Assembly (NCBI GenBank): GCA_017630395.1
Contig: JAGBVI010000001.1
Span: forward strand, 186,001-250,000
Direction of reading: 5' to 3'
Source: Paludibacteraceae bacterium
GTDB taxonomy: Bacteria; Bacteroidota; Bacteroidia; Bacteroidales; Paludibacteraceae
Length of the DNA stretch: 64,000 bases
Below the pieces are notes generated by a model that saw nothing but the letters and a program-made list of their open reading frames with translations, was not told where the DNA came from and ran no database searches. Below are positions 34,736 through 43,019 of the stretch, in pieces (position 1 is the stretch's first letter; each line of letters starts with the position of its first letter). A program made the translations under genes and the position numbers.

Positions 34736-34969
34736 TTAAGAACACAGAGTTATCGCTTTATCATTGAGAACCTCATTTACGTACTCTTCGTTTATCACCT
34801 CTTGGAGATTATGAAGAAAGAAATGACCTTGCTTCTTAAAAGTCTTTGGAAAGTTAAGTTTCCAATTATCGACATAAACTTTCATATTTTTGAGAACTTT
34901 GTCCTCAGCTTTTCTCATGAGTTCTGGAATGAAACTCCCATCATAAATTATGTCAAGTGTTTTGTTCAT
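34736..34969 (-). CDS. Hypothetical helical protein, 77 aa
   Basis: From MNKTLDIIYDG; longer in-frame start overlaps 34980-35345. Unrecognised. Confidence 0.6.
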   Translation of the reverse strand: MNKTLDIIYDGSFIPELMRKAEDKVLKNMKVYVDNWKLNFPKTFKKQGHFFLHNLQEVINEEYVNEVLNDKAITLCS

Positions 34970-34979
34970 ATTCTTAAAA

Positions 34980-35345
34980 TTACTTTGCGTCTTCCCAGAT
35001 GATAACTTCTGCACCGTTATTCTCAGCATACTTCCAGTCACCCCACGCAGCAACCCAATTCATCGTAGAAGCATCCTTATTCCAAGAAGTAGCGATGTTG
35101 AAATAGGTGTTGATATATTTCTGCAAGGACTTGTTATGCCAAGCGCGGTCGTGCGTCACATACATGCAATAAAGATAAACTGCACGAGAAGAGGTATTCT
35201 CAGCGGGAATCCAACCATTCTTCTTCGTGTATTCCAGATTAAGAGAAACCGTCTCACCGCAATCAAGAATGATGTTCAGGGTGATGATTGCAGGGTTCTT
35301 CTTGGAGTTCTTCTTACCAGCAGCGGAGTAGGAGATGTTAGCCAT
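34980..35345 (-). CDS. Hypothetical protein, 121 aa
   Basis: From MANISYSAAGKK. Basic N-terminus, then Trp-rich C-terminus (NWVAAWGDWKYA). Unrecognised. Family-B promoter upstream at 35373-35401. Confidence 0.7.
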   Translation of the reverse strand: MANISYSAAGKKNSKKNPAIITLNIILDCGETVSLNLEYTKKNGWIPAENTSSRAVYLYCMYVTHDRAWHNKSLQKYINTYFNIATSWNKDASTMNWVAAWGDWKYAENNGAEVIIWEDAK

Positions 35346-35372
35346 GTTAGTGTTATTTGTTGTTCCGAGGGA

Positions 35373-35401
35373 ATTATACACTAAAATTCTAATAATGTCA
35401 A
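35373..35401 (-). promoter_or_regulatory. Family-B promoter repeat
   Basis: TTGACA-17-TATAAT identical to 33365-33393. Confidence 0.8.
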
Positions 35402-35420
35402 GAACTTTTTGTAAGAATTT

Positions 35421-35585
35421 TTAGAAAAAGTGTGAAATAATGTAAGCACTAATTAAAAGAATAGCGTAATATGTAAGTAGAATTTCGGGTATGTGTTCTG
35501 TATGGGGATAATTATCAGCATACAAACATGCACCAATAATAAATGGTAATATCACAAAAACCACGAAAAGAAGCATAATAAACAT
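35421..35585 (-). CDS. Small membrane protein, 54 aa
   Basis: ATG 35585 to TAA 35421. Two hydrophobic segments (MLLFVVFVILPFIIGACLY and LLTYYAILLISAYIIS) around a polar loop. Unrecognised; fills an otherwise empty gap. Confidence 0.55.
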   Translation of the reverse strand: MFIMLLFVVFVILPFIIGACLYADNYPHTEHIPEILLTYYAILLISAYIISHFF

Positions 35586-35627
35586 AAAAGTAAAAGATGT
35601 GGGGTCATTTCTGACCCCTTATTTGAT

Positions 35628-36026
35628 TTAGAAGTTGTGGTCATAGAAAGCGCAAGAATGGTCACGAAGTTCTCCCATGCTTACCCAACGCTTCTTCAAA
35701 CGTCCTGTGGGAGTCTTGAGAGGTTCACCACACCAAGTTTCAACCACCCACTTACCGAACTTGGAGATACCCTTTACCTTACGGTGTGTAACCTCCGTCT
35801 TATAACCAGTGAGAACAAGGGGAGCATAACGCTGTTCCTCATTGTTATAGCAGTAGTAACCATCGAACTTGGGGGTGAAGTCACGCTCAACCTCATAACC
35901 AACGAGGATGTCACCTTCCTTCACAAGCAACCAAGAGTGGACATCACTGTAACCAAACTCATTGAGGAAACCAAGGATGCGAGCATCTTCAAGACCGAAC
36001 TCAGAAATGTTTTTGATGTTGTTCAT
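35628..36026 (-). CDS. Hypothetical protein, leaderless
   Basis: 132 aa from MNNIKNISEF. TTGACA-17-TATAAT ends 6 nt before the ATG. Beta-rich (DILVGYEVERDFTPKFDGYY). Unrecognised. Confidence 0.7.
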   Translation of the reverse strand: MNNIKNISEFGLEDARILGFLNEFGYSDVHSWLLVKEGDILVGYEVERDFTPKFDGYYCYNNEEQRYAPLVLTGYKTEVTHRKVKGISKFGKWVVETWCGEPLKTPTGRLKKRWVSMGELRDHSCAFYDHNF

Positions 36027-36104
36027 GGCGGTATTATACACGAGATTTGAATTTTTGTCAAGCTAATTTTTGAAATTTTAGATTTTTTATTCTGAGAGAC
36101 ATAC

Positions 36105-36136
36105 AAAAAGAGGTGGAGTAATTTCCACCTCTTGTA
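36105..36136 (-). terminator. Intrinsic terminator
   Basis: AAGAGGTGGA/TCCACCTCTT stem then TTTG on minus. Confidence 0.75.
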
Positions 36137-36158
36137 AAAAGCATTACCTTACGAGTGA

Positions 36159-36242
36159 TTATTTTTCAATCTCTTCCTCAGTAAGTTCCCAACTGATGCC
36201 ATTTATTTGACAGAAGATTTTTAGAATTTCTTTATCAAACAT
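36159..36242 (-). CDS. Possible microprotein, 27 aa
   Basis: MFDKEILKIFCQINGISWEL..., acidic helical. Starts 9 nt after the stop of 36252-36848 and ends just before a terminator, so it would be the last cistron. Too short to be sure. Confidence 0.4.
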   Translation of the reverse strand: MFDKEILKIFCQINGISWELTEEEIEK

Positions 36243-36251
36243 TTTATTTTT

Positions 36252-36848
36252 TTACCAAGAAGAAGAATATTCAAGAACCCACTCACCAGTGTACACACCA
36301 GTCTCGCGGTCGGTATAGAAACGGAAGTAATTGAGTTCACAAATCATGATTACCTGAGTAAGAACATTGATTGCGTTCTCAACAGTCCAGAAATAATCGT
36401 TATCGTACTCGGTGCTACCGAAGAAGCAACCACTCTGGGAAGGAAGATTCTCCTTAACGAATTCCAAACCCTCCTCGGTAATGGTGTAGTTGTCAACCTG
36501 CCACACCTCATACTCATTACCATCAGCGTCAGTGATGAATTTAGGAGCAGGAGTTTCCTTAGTGACAAAGGACATAATCTTCTCGCAGAGTTCCTTCAGT
36601 TCCTTAATCTTGGACAGAGAAACCTCATAACGCCCGCAGTCATCAACGCCATTCTGAATGTTGTTCACGAACCACTTGTGAATGTTGTTGTGCTTGCGGA
36701 AGTAGCCCAGAATCAAATCCTTGGATGGTTCACTCGGTTGACGAAGACCTTCGCGTTCTTCCCTAGACATCTTCCAATAGTCATTCCAACGCTTGTAAGA
36801 GTTGTTGGTTGACTTGTGACGAATCGTAATGTACTGGTCAAGACCCAT
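36252..36848 (-). CDS. MGLD-family phage protein
   Basis: 198 aa, MGLDQYITIRHK start followed by KDLILGYFRKHNNIHKWFV and a Tyr/Trp-rich end. Same start as 21406-21873 and 22578-23060. Function unknown. Confidence 0.8.
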   Translation of the reverse strand: MGLDQYITIRHKSTNNSYKRWNDYWKMSREEREGLRQPSEPSKDLILGYFRKHNNIHKWFVNNIQNGVDDCGRYEVSLSKIKELKELCEKIMSFVTKETPAPKFITDADGNEYEVWQVDNYTITEEGLEFVKENLPSQSGCFFGSTEYDNDYFWTVENAINVLTQVIMICELNYFRFYTDRETGVYTGEWVLEYSSSW

Positions 36849-36897
36849 TATCGTATTTCCTTTCTAATTGATTGTTTAGTGGGGTGTCCCCAAGAGG

Positions 36898-36926
36898 ATT
36901 ATAGCAGAGATTTGAATTTTAGTCAA
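36898..36926 (-). promoter_or_regulatory. Family-A promoter repeat
   Basis: TTGACT-17-TATAAT upstream of 36252-36848. Confidence 0.8.
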
Positions 36927-36934
36927 GAACTTTT

Positions 36935-37171
36935 TTACATAAAATTGAGAAAATCTTCAATCTGACGATATCCCCAATAGGTAGCGTCCCAATATTCCTC
37001 GGATTCTTCCTCAGACATTTCGGAGAGGTTCTTCCCAGTAGCCTTCACCATAAGTTCATAAATCTCATTGCGAGCACACTCCTCATTATCGGTGTAACTA
37101 CGAATGTAGTTCTTGTTCTTCTCTGCCATTTCACGAGCCAGTTTATTGAGACTGAATGATGCCTTGTTCAT
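36935..37171 (-). CDS. Hypothetical acidic protein, 78 aa
   Basis: Unrecognised helical protein (LSEMSEEESEEYWDATYWGYRQ). Confidence 0.65.
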   Translation of the reverse strand: MNKASFSLNKLAREMAEKNKNYIRSYTDNEECARNEIYELMVKATGKNLSEMSEEESEEYWDATYWGYRQIEDFLNFM

Positions 37172-37190
37172 AGTTGAATTATTGTGGTTA

Positions 37191-37268
37191 TTAGTTGTCT
37201 CCGAGAAGTTCCATGAAGAGGTTAAGTTCTTCTTCCATCGCCAGCCTGTTGTATTCGTAGATGCTCAT
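37191..37268 (-). CDS. Microprotein, 25 aa, paralogue of 39631-39723
   Basis: Ends YNRLAMEEELNLFMELLGDN; the ORF at 39631-39723 ends YNKQMLEEELNTFMGFLGDN. Conservation of a 20-residue block between two loci supports real coding. Acidic amphipathic helix; function unknown. Confidence 0.6.
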   Translation of the reverse strand: MSIYEYNRLAMEEELNLFMELLGDN

Positions 37269-37331
37269 GATTGTTGTTCGTGTTGCTGACGACATTATAC
37301 AAGACATTTGAATTTTTGTCAAGAGAAAAAT

Positions 37332-37979
37332 TCAAATGTCTTTCTTTATCCAGTTGTGGGAATAGAAACTATAGTAGAAAGTTGTTTCAAAGGTCTTTCT
37401 CTCGCCAGCTTCTTCATTCACAGAGAGAGTTACTTTATTTTCCAAATCATCAGTTCCATTACCATTAAACTGTTCGCTGATAATCTCATCGTCTTCATCA
37501 AGAACAAACTCTTGTCGCCAATACTCAACATCGCCTTTTTCGTAATCTGTAATGTCTATACATGAACGGAAGAGTTCAATGACCTTCTTCAGTGTTTCGT
37601 CATATGCAGCCCTATCCTCCTCGTTATCAAACTTGGCAGTGACCCATAATGTTGCGTAGTCTGCACCTTTCCAAGAATCGTATTTATCATTTACCTTATC
37701 ATCATCCCACTTGGAATAATTGCCCTCAGCACTCAACCAGAAGATATCACCATTTGAATCACACCCACACTTAGCCATGTCAAGAACGCGATTGAAGACA
37801 TGAACTAATTCGGAGAATGCGGTCATCTTATAGACTCCGAGATTTTTATGAAGAAGCAGCAGATAACGATTGATGATATCAAGTGTTCCGCACTTCTCAT
37901 CTATTTCATTCAGGCAATTCATTGCGATGTCGTTGCAACGCTCCTTATCCTTTACACTAAGATGTTTTTGTACTCGCAT
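37332..37979 (-). CDS. Hypothetical protein, close paralogue of 39850-40473
   Basis: 215 aa. Identical stretch LLLLHKNLGVYKMTAFSELVHVF in both (only part quoted) and shared DTL/ETLKKVIELFRSCID, then YWR.E. Unknown function; acidic. Confidence 0.75.
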   Translation of the reverse strand: MRVQKHLSVKDKERCNDIAMNCLNEIDEKCGTLDIINRYLLLLHKNLGVYKMTAFSELVHVFNRVLDMAKCGCDSNGDIFWLSAEGNYSKWDDDKVNDKYDSWKGADYATLWVTAKFDNEEDRAAYDETLKKVIELFRSCIDITDYEKGDVEYWRQEFVLDEDDEIISEQFNGNGTDDLENKVTLSVNEEAGERKTFETTFYYSFYSHNWIKKDI

Positions 37980-38103
37980 TTGTTTCGTTTATTTTTTAAG
38001 AAATTGATGGGGTGACATTTCAGTCACCTTTTTTTTGTTTTGTAAAAGTGACTTCTCTACGCTCATGTTTGTTGTAGTATTGTTCTTTATCGTTTATTGG
38101 TAA

Positions 38104-38132
38104 AAGGAGTGGATTTCACCCCTCCAAAAACA
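38104..38132 (-). terminator. Intrinsic terminator
   Basis: GGAGGGGTG-AAATC-CACTCC then TTTT on minus, downstream of 38174-38455. Confidence 0.65.
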
Positions 38133-38173
38133 TCTTATTCCTAATGTTCATTTCTTTTAAGTGTTTTTGATTT

Positions 38174-38455
38174 TTAGAACATAATTGCAAGAGACCAGTC
38201 ACTAAGTTCATTGCTTTGCAGCCCGTAATACTTCTTGTCCTGAGTGTCATCGATGAAGATTGAATCTGTTTCATCAATGTAGAACTCTTTGCTATCATTT
38301 ACCACAATAATTGTTTCGAGTTCGGTCACAACAATATTAGTAATCTTGCCAGTGATAGCCTTAACCCATCCATCAATCTGAATGAATGTGACTTCCTGAC
38401 CATTAGACTTGGCATTGTTGATGTCTTCCATGAGTTCCTGATATTTGGTCTTCAT
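38174..38455 (-). CDS. Hypothetical protein, 93 aa
   Basis: Unrecognised, beta-rich (EVTFIQIDGWVKAITGKITNIV), acidic. Confidence 0.7.
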   Translation of the reverse strand: MKTKYQELMEDINNAKSNGQEVTFIQIDGWVKAITGKITNIVVTELETIIVVNDSKEFYIDETDSIFIDDTQDKKYYGLQSNELSDWSLAIMF

Positions 38456-38509
38456 ATCTTGAGTTCCTTTCTCGTTTAGTGATTGTTGTTCTTAGTAGAT
38501 TACGAGGGA

Positions 38510-38538
38510 ATTATACACTAAAATTCTAATAATGTCAA
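38510..38538 (-). promoter_or_regulatory. Family-B promoter repeat
   Basis: TTGACA-17-TATAAT upstream of 38174-38455. Confidence 0.8.
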
Positions 38539-38553
38539 GAATTTTTTATTTTT

Positions 38554-38838
38554 TCACCACTTCTTGTTTCGCCACATTTTGTTCAGACGATTGCAAACCT
38601 TACGAGAAAAGATGAGTTCATTGTTAAAAAGGAACTTGATAACGAGTTCCTCGTCAATTTCGTGGTTCATGCGACTGAAATACCATTCTTTGAGTTCATT
38701 GGAATAAAGAACATCAACGTAGTAACGAGAATAGCGACCGAGGGTATTAGGAAGTCCGAGTACAATAGTCATTGCAGCAGGATTTTTGGGACTACCTTTA
38801 CGACCTTTACAGATTACATTTACGAGCATATCGTCCAT
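38554..38838 (-). CDS. Hypothetical protein, 94 aa
   Basis: Unrecognised. MDDMLVNVICKGRKGSPKNP start similar in kind to 34980-35345 (AAGKKNSKKNPA..T). Basic. Confidence 0.7.
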   Translation of the reverse strand: MDDMLVNVICKGRKGSPKNPAAMTIVLGLPNTLGRYSRYYVDVLYSNELKEWYFSRMNHEIDEELVIKFLFNNELIFSRKVCNRLNKMWRNKKW

Positions 38839-38859
38839 TTTGTTTTGTTTCTTTCTATA

Positions 38860-39144
38860 TTAGAAGCAATAGTCACGGATGGTGGCAATAGCAGTACGGA
38901 AGTCGGAAAGATTACCTACGAAAAACTTTACGCCATTGTTGACATGCTTTACCCAGAAACCGCCATCAAACCAAACCTCTACAACGTGATTATGGAAGTA
39001 GGAGCTGAGACGGTAATGTAGAGGAGCAATCACCTCATGATTGATAAAACTGTTTCGTCCACCGATTACGCGCACATGGGTATCAAAGTGGATGCAGTTG
39101 CTGCACATTTCGGTGTCCTTATCAAGAATGAAGTTCGTGTTCAT
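38860..39144 (-). CDS. Hypothetical protein, 94 aa
   Basis: Unrecognised. CSNCIHFDTHVRV and a His-rich middle (EVIAPLHYRLSSYFHNHVVEV). Ends GNLSDFRTAIATIRDYCF. Confidence 0.7.
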   Translation of the reverse strand: MNTNFILDKDTEMCSNCIHFDTHVRVIGGRNSFINHEVIAPLHYRLSSYFHNHVVEVWFDGGFWVKHVNNGVKFFVGNLSDFRTAIATIRDYCF

Positions 39145-39193
39145 GTTAGTTAGTTCCTTTCTCGTGATTTGTTAGTGTTGTTCGTGTGACCAC

Positions 39194-39222
39194 ATTATAG
39201 CAGAGATTTGAATTTTAGTCAA
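39194..39222 (-). promoter_or_regulatory. Family-A promoter repeat
   Basis: TTGACT-17-TATAAT upstream of 38860-39144. Confidence 0.8.
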
Positions 39223-39256
39223 GAACTTTTTGTAAAAAATTTCAAACTTTTTTATC

Positions 39257-39294
39257 AAAAAGAAAACGATAGGCTGTTTCCAACCTATCGTCTC
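39257..39294 (-). terminator. Intrinsic terminator
   Basis: ACGATAGG/CCTATCGT stem then TTTTCTTTTT on minus, after 39325-39609. The same stem sequence recurs at 45417-45448. Confidence 0.8.
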
Positions 39295-39324
39295 TTACTA
39301 CCTATGAACTACACTAACAAAAAA

Positions 39325-39609
39325 TTAAAGTCGCACAATTTGTTCTTCTGGAATCTCAATGAGTACATTCTGTTCAATGAAGAACTTATAAGGCTGGGCA
39401 GCGAAACGAATCGCCTTGGAAATTGCCCTAGCAAATGAGTCACCCTCTTTCCAACCAAAGAAGCAATAATTCCATTCCTCACTAATCACACCATATTGAA
39501 TAGAGTTGCTACGATTCGTCACCAGCCATCCATTCTCCCTGCGAACAAGGTTGATGAGATTCTTACCAACACGGAAGTCAGTCTTTACGATGTCGTTGAT
39601 GTTGTACAT
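39325..39609 (-). CDS. Hypothetical protein, 94 aa
   Basis: Unrecognised. ENGWLVTNRSNSIQYGV, then helical. Similar plan to 38860-39144 and 30799-31056 (beta part followed by a final helix of about 20 residues). Confidence 0.7.
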   Translation of the reverse strand: MYNINDIVKTDFRVGKNLINLVRRENGWLVTNRSNSIQYGVISEEWNYCFFGWKEGDSFARAISKAIRFAAQPYKFFIEQNVLIEIPEEQIVRL

Positions 39610-39630
39610 GATTGTTGTCCCTTTCTATTA

Positions 39631-39723
39631 TTAGTTGTCACCAAGAAATCCCATAAATGTGTTAAGTTCTTCTTCCAGCATCTGCTTGTTGTAACTGAGG
39701 ATGTCTACTGTTTCTTCTTTCAT
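39631..39723 (-). CDS. Microprotein, 30 aa, paralogue of 37191-37268
   Basis: MKEETVDILSYNKQ then MLEEELNTFMGFLGDN. A promoter (TTGACT, TATACT) ends 9 nt before the ATG. Conserved block shared with 37191-37268. Confidence 0.6.
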   Translation of the reverse strand: MKEETVDILSYNKQMLEEELNTFMGFLGDN

Positions 39724-39849
39724 GACAGGGACAGTATAACACTTATTTGAATTTTAGTCAAGTCAATTCTGTATAATTTTTTAATTTTTTTTTCGTGTCT
39801 AATGTGGATTTTACAGGAATTCTTCAACCCATTGAACAATGAATCGTCA

Positions 39850-40473
39850 TTAGTCTTCATTGCCCCAACTGTGAGAATAAAAACTATAAAAATAAGTAGT
39901 TTCAAAAGTCTTAAACTCATTGTTATCCTCATCTGGTGTTAAATCGTTATCGTCATTATCATCGTCACTGACTATAAACTTTTCTTTAAGCTCATTTCCT
40001 TCATCGTCAGTAATAACTTCCTTACGCCAGTATTCAATATCGCCTTCCTTATAATCGTTCGGGTCAATACAGGAACGGAAAAGTTCTATCACCTTCTTCA
40101 ATGTATCGTCAAAGGCATATTTATTAACCTCTTCGTAGTGTTTCACCGTAACGAAGATGGTGGCATAGTCCGAATCTTTCCAATTATCAATATTATCGTT
40201 TGGAATGTCATTTTCCCACTTTGTGAATATACCTTCAATGTTCAAATGTAACTCACTCCCCTCTTCTGCCATTGTGAGAATTCTGTCAAACACATGTACC
40301 AACTCAGAAAAAGCAGTCATCTTATAGACTCCGAGGTTCTTGTGCAAGAGAAGAAGAAATCTTTCAATAACCTTAATGGTGTCAAACTTTTCGTCCACTT
40401 CGTTCAGACAATCAATGGCAAGGTTTTCGCAAATGTCCTTGGTCTTCTTAGTTAATTGTTTCTGTATTCTCAT
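39850..40473 (-). CDS. Hypothetical protein, close paralogue of 37332-37979
   Basis: 207 aa. See 37332-37979; differs mainly in an Asp-rich linker (DDDNDDNDLTPDEDNN). Followed upstream by 40479-40865, itself a duplicate of 31753-32139. Confidence 0.75.
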   Translation of the reverse strand: MRIQKQLTKKTKDICENLAIDCLNEVDEKFDTIKVIERFLLLLHKNLGVYKMTAFSELVHVFDRILTMAEEGSELHLNIEGIFTKWENDIPNDNIDNWKDSDYATIFVTVKHYEEVNKYAFDDTLKKVIELFRSCIDPNDYKEGDIEYWRKEVITDDEGNELKEKFIVSDDDNDDNDLTPDEDNNEFKTFETTYFYSFYSHSWGNED

Positions 40474-40478
40474 TTTGT

Positions 40479-40865
40479 TCAGACATTCTTGTTAAGGAAA
40501 TTGTAAAGACGCTTGGCATTATCGTGCAACGAACTCTCATGTTCAAGTGCTTCTACTGCAAACTTCATGAAGTTCTTGACAGCAGGAGCGATGCGGGTCA
40601 GAACGCGATAGTTACCACACTCAGAAATCTCAGCATTACGAGAAGAGTCAATCATTTTGCTAGAATAACCAAAACTGATAAGTTCACCCAACTGACCGAA
40701 GAAAAGTTCGATATATTCGTTCTCATTACCATCAAGGTAAAGTCGGAAATAATTCTCCTTGTGCATGGGGATTTTATTCTCATTCACGACAAAACTGTCA
40801 CCAGTGAAATACTTGAAGATATTGATGATTTGGTTACGGTTGAGTTTTTTGCAGATGAGGTTCAT
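40479..40865 (-). CDS. Hypothetical protein, close paralogue of 31753-32139
   Basis: 128 aa. See 31753-32139. A 5-nt gap separates it from 39850-40473; AAAGGAA lies before the ATG. Confidence 0.75.
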   Translation of the reverse strand: MNLICKKLNRNQIINIFKYFTGDSFVVNENKIPMHKENYFRLYLDGNENEYIELFFGQLGELISFGYSSKMIDSSRNAEISECGNYRVLTRIAPAVKNFMKFAVEALEHESSLHDNAKRLYNFLNKNV

Positions 40866-40913
40866 AGTTTCTAGTTCCTTTCTCGTTTAGTGTTTTGTTG
40901 TTCGTGTGACCAC

Positions 40914-40942
40914 ATTATAGCAGAGATTTGAATTTTAGTCAA
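40914..40942 (-). promoter_or_regulatory. Family-A promoter repeat
   Basis: TTGACT-17-TATAAT upstream of 40479-40865. Confidence 0.8.
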
Positions 40943-40977
40943 GAACTTTTTTAAATTATTTTTCGTTTTTTTTAATA

Positions 40978-41014
40978 AAAGAGACTAGGCTATTTCTAAC
41001 CTAGTCTCTCAACT
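40978..41014 (-). terminator. Intrinsic terminator
   Basis: AGAGACTAGG/CCTAGTCTCT stem then TTTATT on minus, after 41038-41358. Confidence 0.8.
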
Positions 41015-41037
41015 TATCCGTCAAGTAACATGAAAAA

Positions 41038-41358
41038 TTATTTGAGTTGTTCGTGTAACTCTAAAAGGTTGTCAATTATGAGGTCAAACTCAGAATAAGA
41101 ATCCATCTTATATTCAGCCATTTCGCAAAGCTCAATAGAAGAAATAAGAAGAGAACGAAGTTTATCATTTGAAAATACTGTCGCCAACTTATTTTTCAAA
41201 TCATCGGCAACAATGTATTGCGCGTTATCAAGCACATCGTTCAACAATCCAGTAAACAAGAAAGTCATTGATTCTTCATAACCGTGATTGGTGAGTTCGT
41301 TGACTTCGGCTTCGGTGAACTTTTCGTATGTGTTCACTACTTCTGCTGTCTTAGTCAT
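41038..41358 (-). CDS. Hypothetical acidic protein, 106 aa
   Basis: Unrecognised, all-helical prediction, acidic. Four nt downstream of 41363-41527. Confidence 0.65.
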   Translation of the reverse strand: MTKTAEVVNTYEKFTEAEVNELTNHGYEESMTFLFTGLLNDVLDNAQYIVADDLKNKLATVFSNDKLRSLLISSIELCEMAEYKMDSYSEFDLIIDNLLELHEQLK

Positions 41359-41362
41359 AGTA

Positions 41363-41527
41363 TTAATTGTTTTTGATTTCGTGTGCTACCCATTCTACTG
41401 CAAGGTCACGAAGAACCACCCCATAATCCCCACCGTAATACTTCACATGGAACTGTGCCATCTCGATGAGTTTGTCCATCACTTCTTTAGTGAGAATCCT
41501 CTTAATATCGTTTTCAGTAACTTTCAT
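41363..41527 (-). CDS. Small helical protein, 54 aa
   Basis: From MKVTENDIKRILTKEVMDKL; a longer in-frame version runs antisense through the membrane gene. Unrecognised. Confidence 0.6.
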   Translation of the reverse strand: MKVTENDIKRILTKEVMDKLIEMAQFHVKYYGGDYGVVLRDLAVEWVAHEIKNN

Positions 41528-41531
41528 AATC

Positions 41532-41705
41532 TTACATCTCAAAGAAGTTCTTATCAATAACAATACCAACGATGCAGATAATAATCGTAGGAACGCAGAT
41601 AAGGCATGCGAGGAAGAAGAGTGCCATATCTTCTGGATTGTAGCACTGTACATAACCAATGAAGAAGGTGACGAGGGCGACCAGAAACATTACGAAGTTG
41701 TTCAT
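41532..41705 (-). CDS. Two-segment membrane protein, 57 aa
   Basis: MNNFVMFLVALVTFFIGYVQ (segment 1), then LFFLACLICVPTIIICIVGI (segment 2). 4 nt upstream of 41363-41527, same transcript. Unrecognised. Confidence 0.65.
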   Translation of the reverse strand: MNNFVMFLVALVTFFIGYVQCYNPEDMALFFLACLICVPTIIICIVGIVIDKNFFEM

Positions 41706-41793
41706 GATTTTGTTTGTTTTAGTGTTTTGTTTGTTGTTCTGAGCTTCACACTCTGTGAAGCTGAGGTGATTATACTACAATTTCAGATAATTG

Positions 41794-42231
41794 TCAAGAA
41801 CTTTTTAGAATTTTTAGGAGATTTTTTAATTTTTCTTCTTCTTTTTTCTCCATTTTATAAAAAGCCTCTCGAATGTTAGAATAACAGATTTTACTCAATC
41901 TTGAAACGATATGTGCAACATCCATTGGCTCATAATATACCCTTCCATAATATGTAGGTTTGCCAACATAAGGTCGTTCAAATACAAAAACTACATTGCC
42001 AGCAATTTCCACAGTCAATTTTCTAAATCGAATAGTCTTATAACTTCTAAATGATTTCCAATGCCAACCTGTCGTTATTTCAATTGTATAACGATTTTCC
42101 TTATTTTCAAACACGATGACTGTGAGAAACCATGTGGTGTCCCCTACAGGTTCAGAAGTAACAGAAATTACATCACATTTCGGTAATTCTTCAATAATTG
42201 TTTCGTAAAGCGTTTCCTCATTCATTGTCAA
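41794..42231 (-). CDS. Hypothetical protein, family with 42228 and 43020
   Basis: 145 aa. Ends in a Lys/Glu helix (KMEKKEEEKLKNLLKILK) like the tails of 42228-42641 (ENLKFLANYFGLEV) and 43020-43439 (NRLKNLAKKFGIL). Beta-rich body. ATGA overlap with 42228-42641. Confidence 0.7.
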   Translation of the reverse strand: MTMNEETLYETIIEELPKCDVISVTSEPVGDTTWFLTVIVFENKENRYTIEITTGWHWKSFRSYKTIRFRKLTVEIAGNVVFVFERPYVGKPTYYGRVYYEPMDVAHIVSRLSKICYSNIREAFYKMEKKEEEKLKNLLKILKSS

Positions 42232-42641
42232 ACTTCTAATCCAAAATAATTAGCAAGAAATTTCAAATTTTCTCGTTCTTTCTCAGAAAGTCCATCACCT
42301 TCTTGCTTAGGCTTTACTTTTGATGCCCATTCCTCAAAGACTTTGTTAGCAAAATCAATGATTTTCTTACCTACTTCATCGTTGATGCTTGCTTTACAAT
42401 TTGTCAAGGTTGAACCAAAGTATCCACCTCTCATAAAAGTTACATAGTGGTCATCATCCAGAACCAAATAAGAGCCATCTTTTTTCAAAGCACAATGAAC
42501 GGAAATTTTTATGTAAATCCCATCCGTTTCCCACTCAAAGAACTGATGAGATGTGCTGAATACTACATCCCAATCATAATTCTCGGATTCCTCTGTAAAG
42601 AGTATATCCAATACATTGCTAATTACTTCGTTCTTATTCAT
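42228..42641 (-). CDS. Hypothetical protein, 137 aa
   Basis: See 41794-42231; beta-rich body with a Trp/Tyr-rich region, final LANYFGLEV helix. Unrecognised. Confidence 0.7.
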   Translation of the reverse strand: MNKNEVISNVLDILFTEESENYDWDVVFSTSHQFFEWETDGIYIKISVHCALKKDGSYLVLDDDHYVTFMRGGYFGSTLTNCKASINDEVGKKIIDFANKVFEEWASKVKPKQEGDGLSEKERENLKFLANYFGLEV

Positions 42642-42647
42642 GACTTT

Positions 42648-42956
42648 TTAGAATTTGTGAAGATTTTCTACCCAAGTCTTACGCATGTTCTCGCTGTACC
42701 ACTTGATGCAGTCGGTGAGAATACGGCGGTCACTCTCCTCAACACTGCAACCTGGCCACTGCCCCCAAATGCACTTGTCAACCCACATGAGCATGGTGTT
42801 CTCAGAAACCTTGTGCTCCTTACAAGTGGCTACATAAGCATTCCACAGACGAGGAGTGGTTTCCATCATATTGATTACCTTATTACGAAGAGTGGCGAAG
42901 TCATCGTTATTGAGGATGTCGGAATTGAGAATGTCTTTACGGATGATGTTGTTCAT
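42648..42956 (-). CDS. Hypothetical protein, 102 aa
   Basis: Unrecognised helical protein (DKCIWGQWPGCSVEESDRRI). Directly upstream of 42228-42641. Confidence 0.7.
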   Translation of the reverse strand: MNNIIRKDILNSDILNNDDFATLRNKVINMMETTPRLWNAYVATCKEHKVSENTMLMWVDKCIWGQWPGCSVEESDRRILTDCIKWYSENMRKTWVENLHKF

Positions 42957-42983
42957 GTTCTTGTATTTCTTGGTTACGAGAGA

Positions 42984-43012
42984 ATTATACCAAAGATTTG
43001 AATTTTAGTCAA
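42984..43012 (-). promoter_or_regulatory. Family-A promoter repeat
   Basis: TTGACT-17-TATAAT upstream of 42648-42956. Confidence 0.8.
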
Positions 43013-43019
43013 GAACTTT

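Noticed and set aside
38008-38034. Plus-strand hairpin GGTGAC/GTCACC with T-tract
   Set aside because: Looks like a terminator but no plus-strand gene or promoter leads to it; function undecided.
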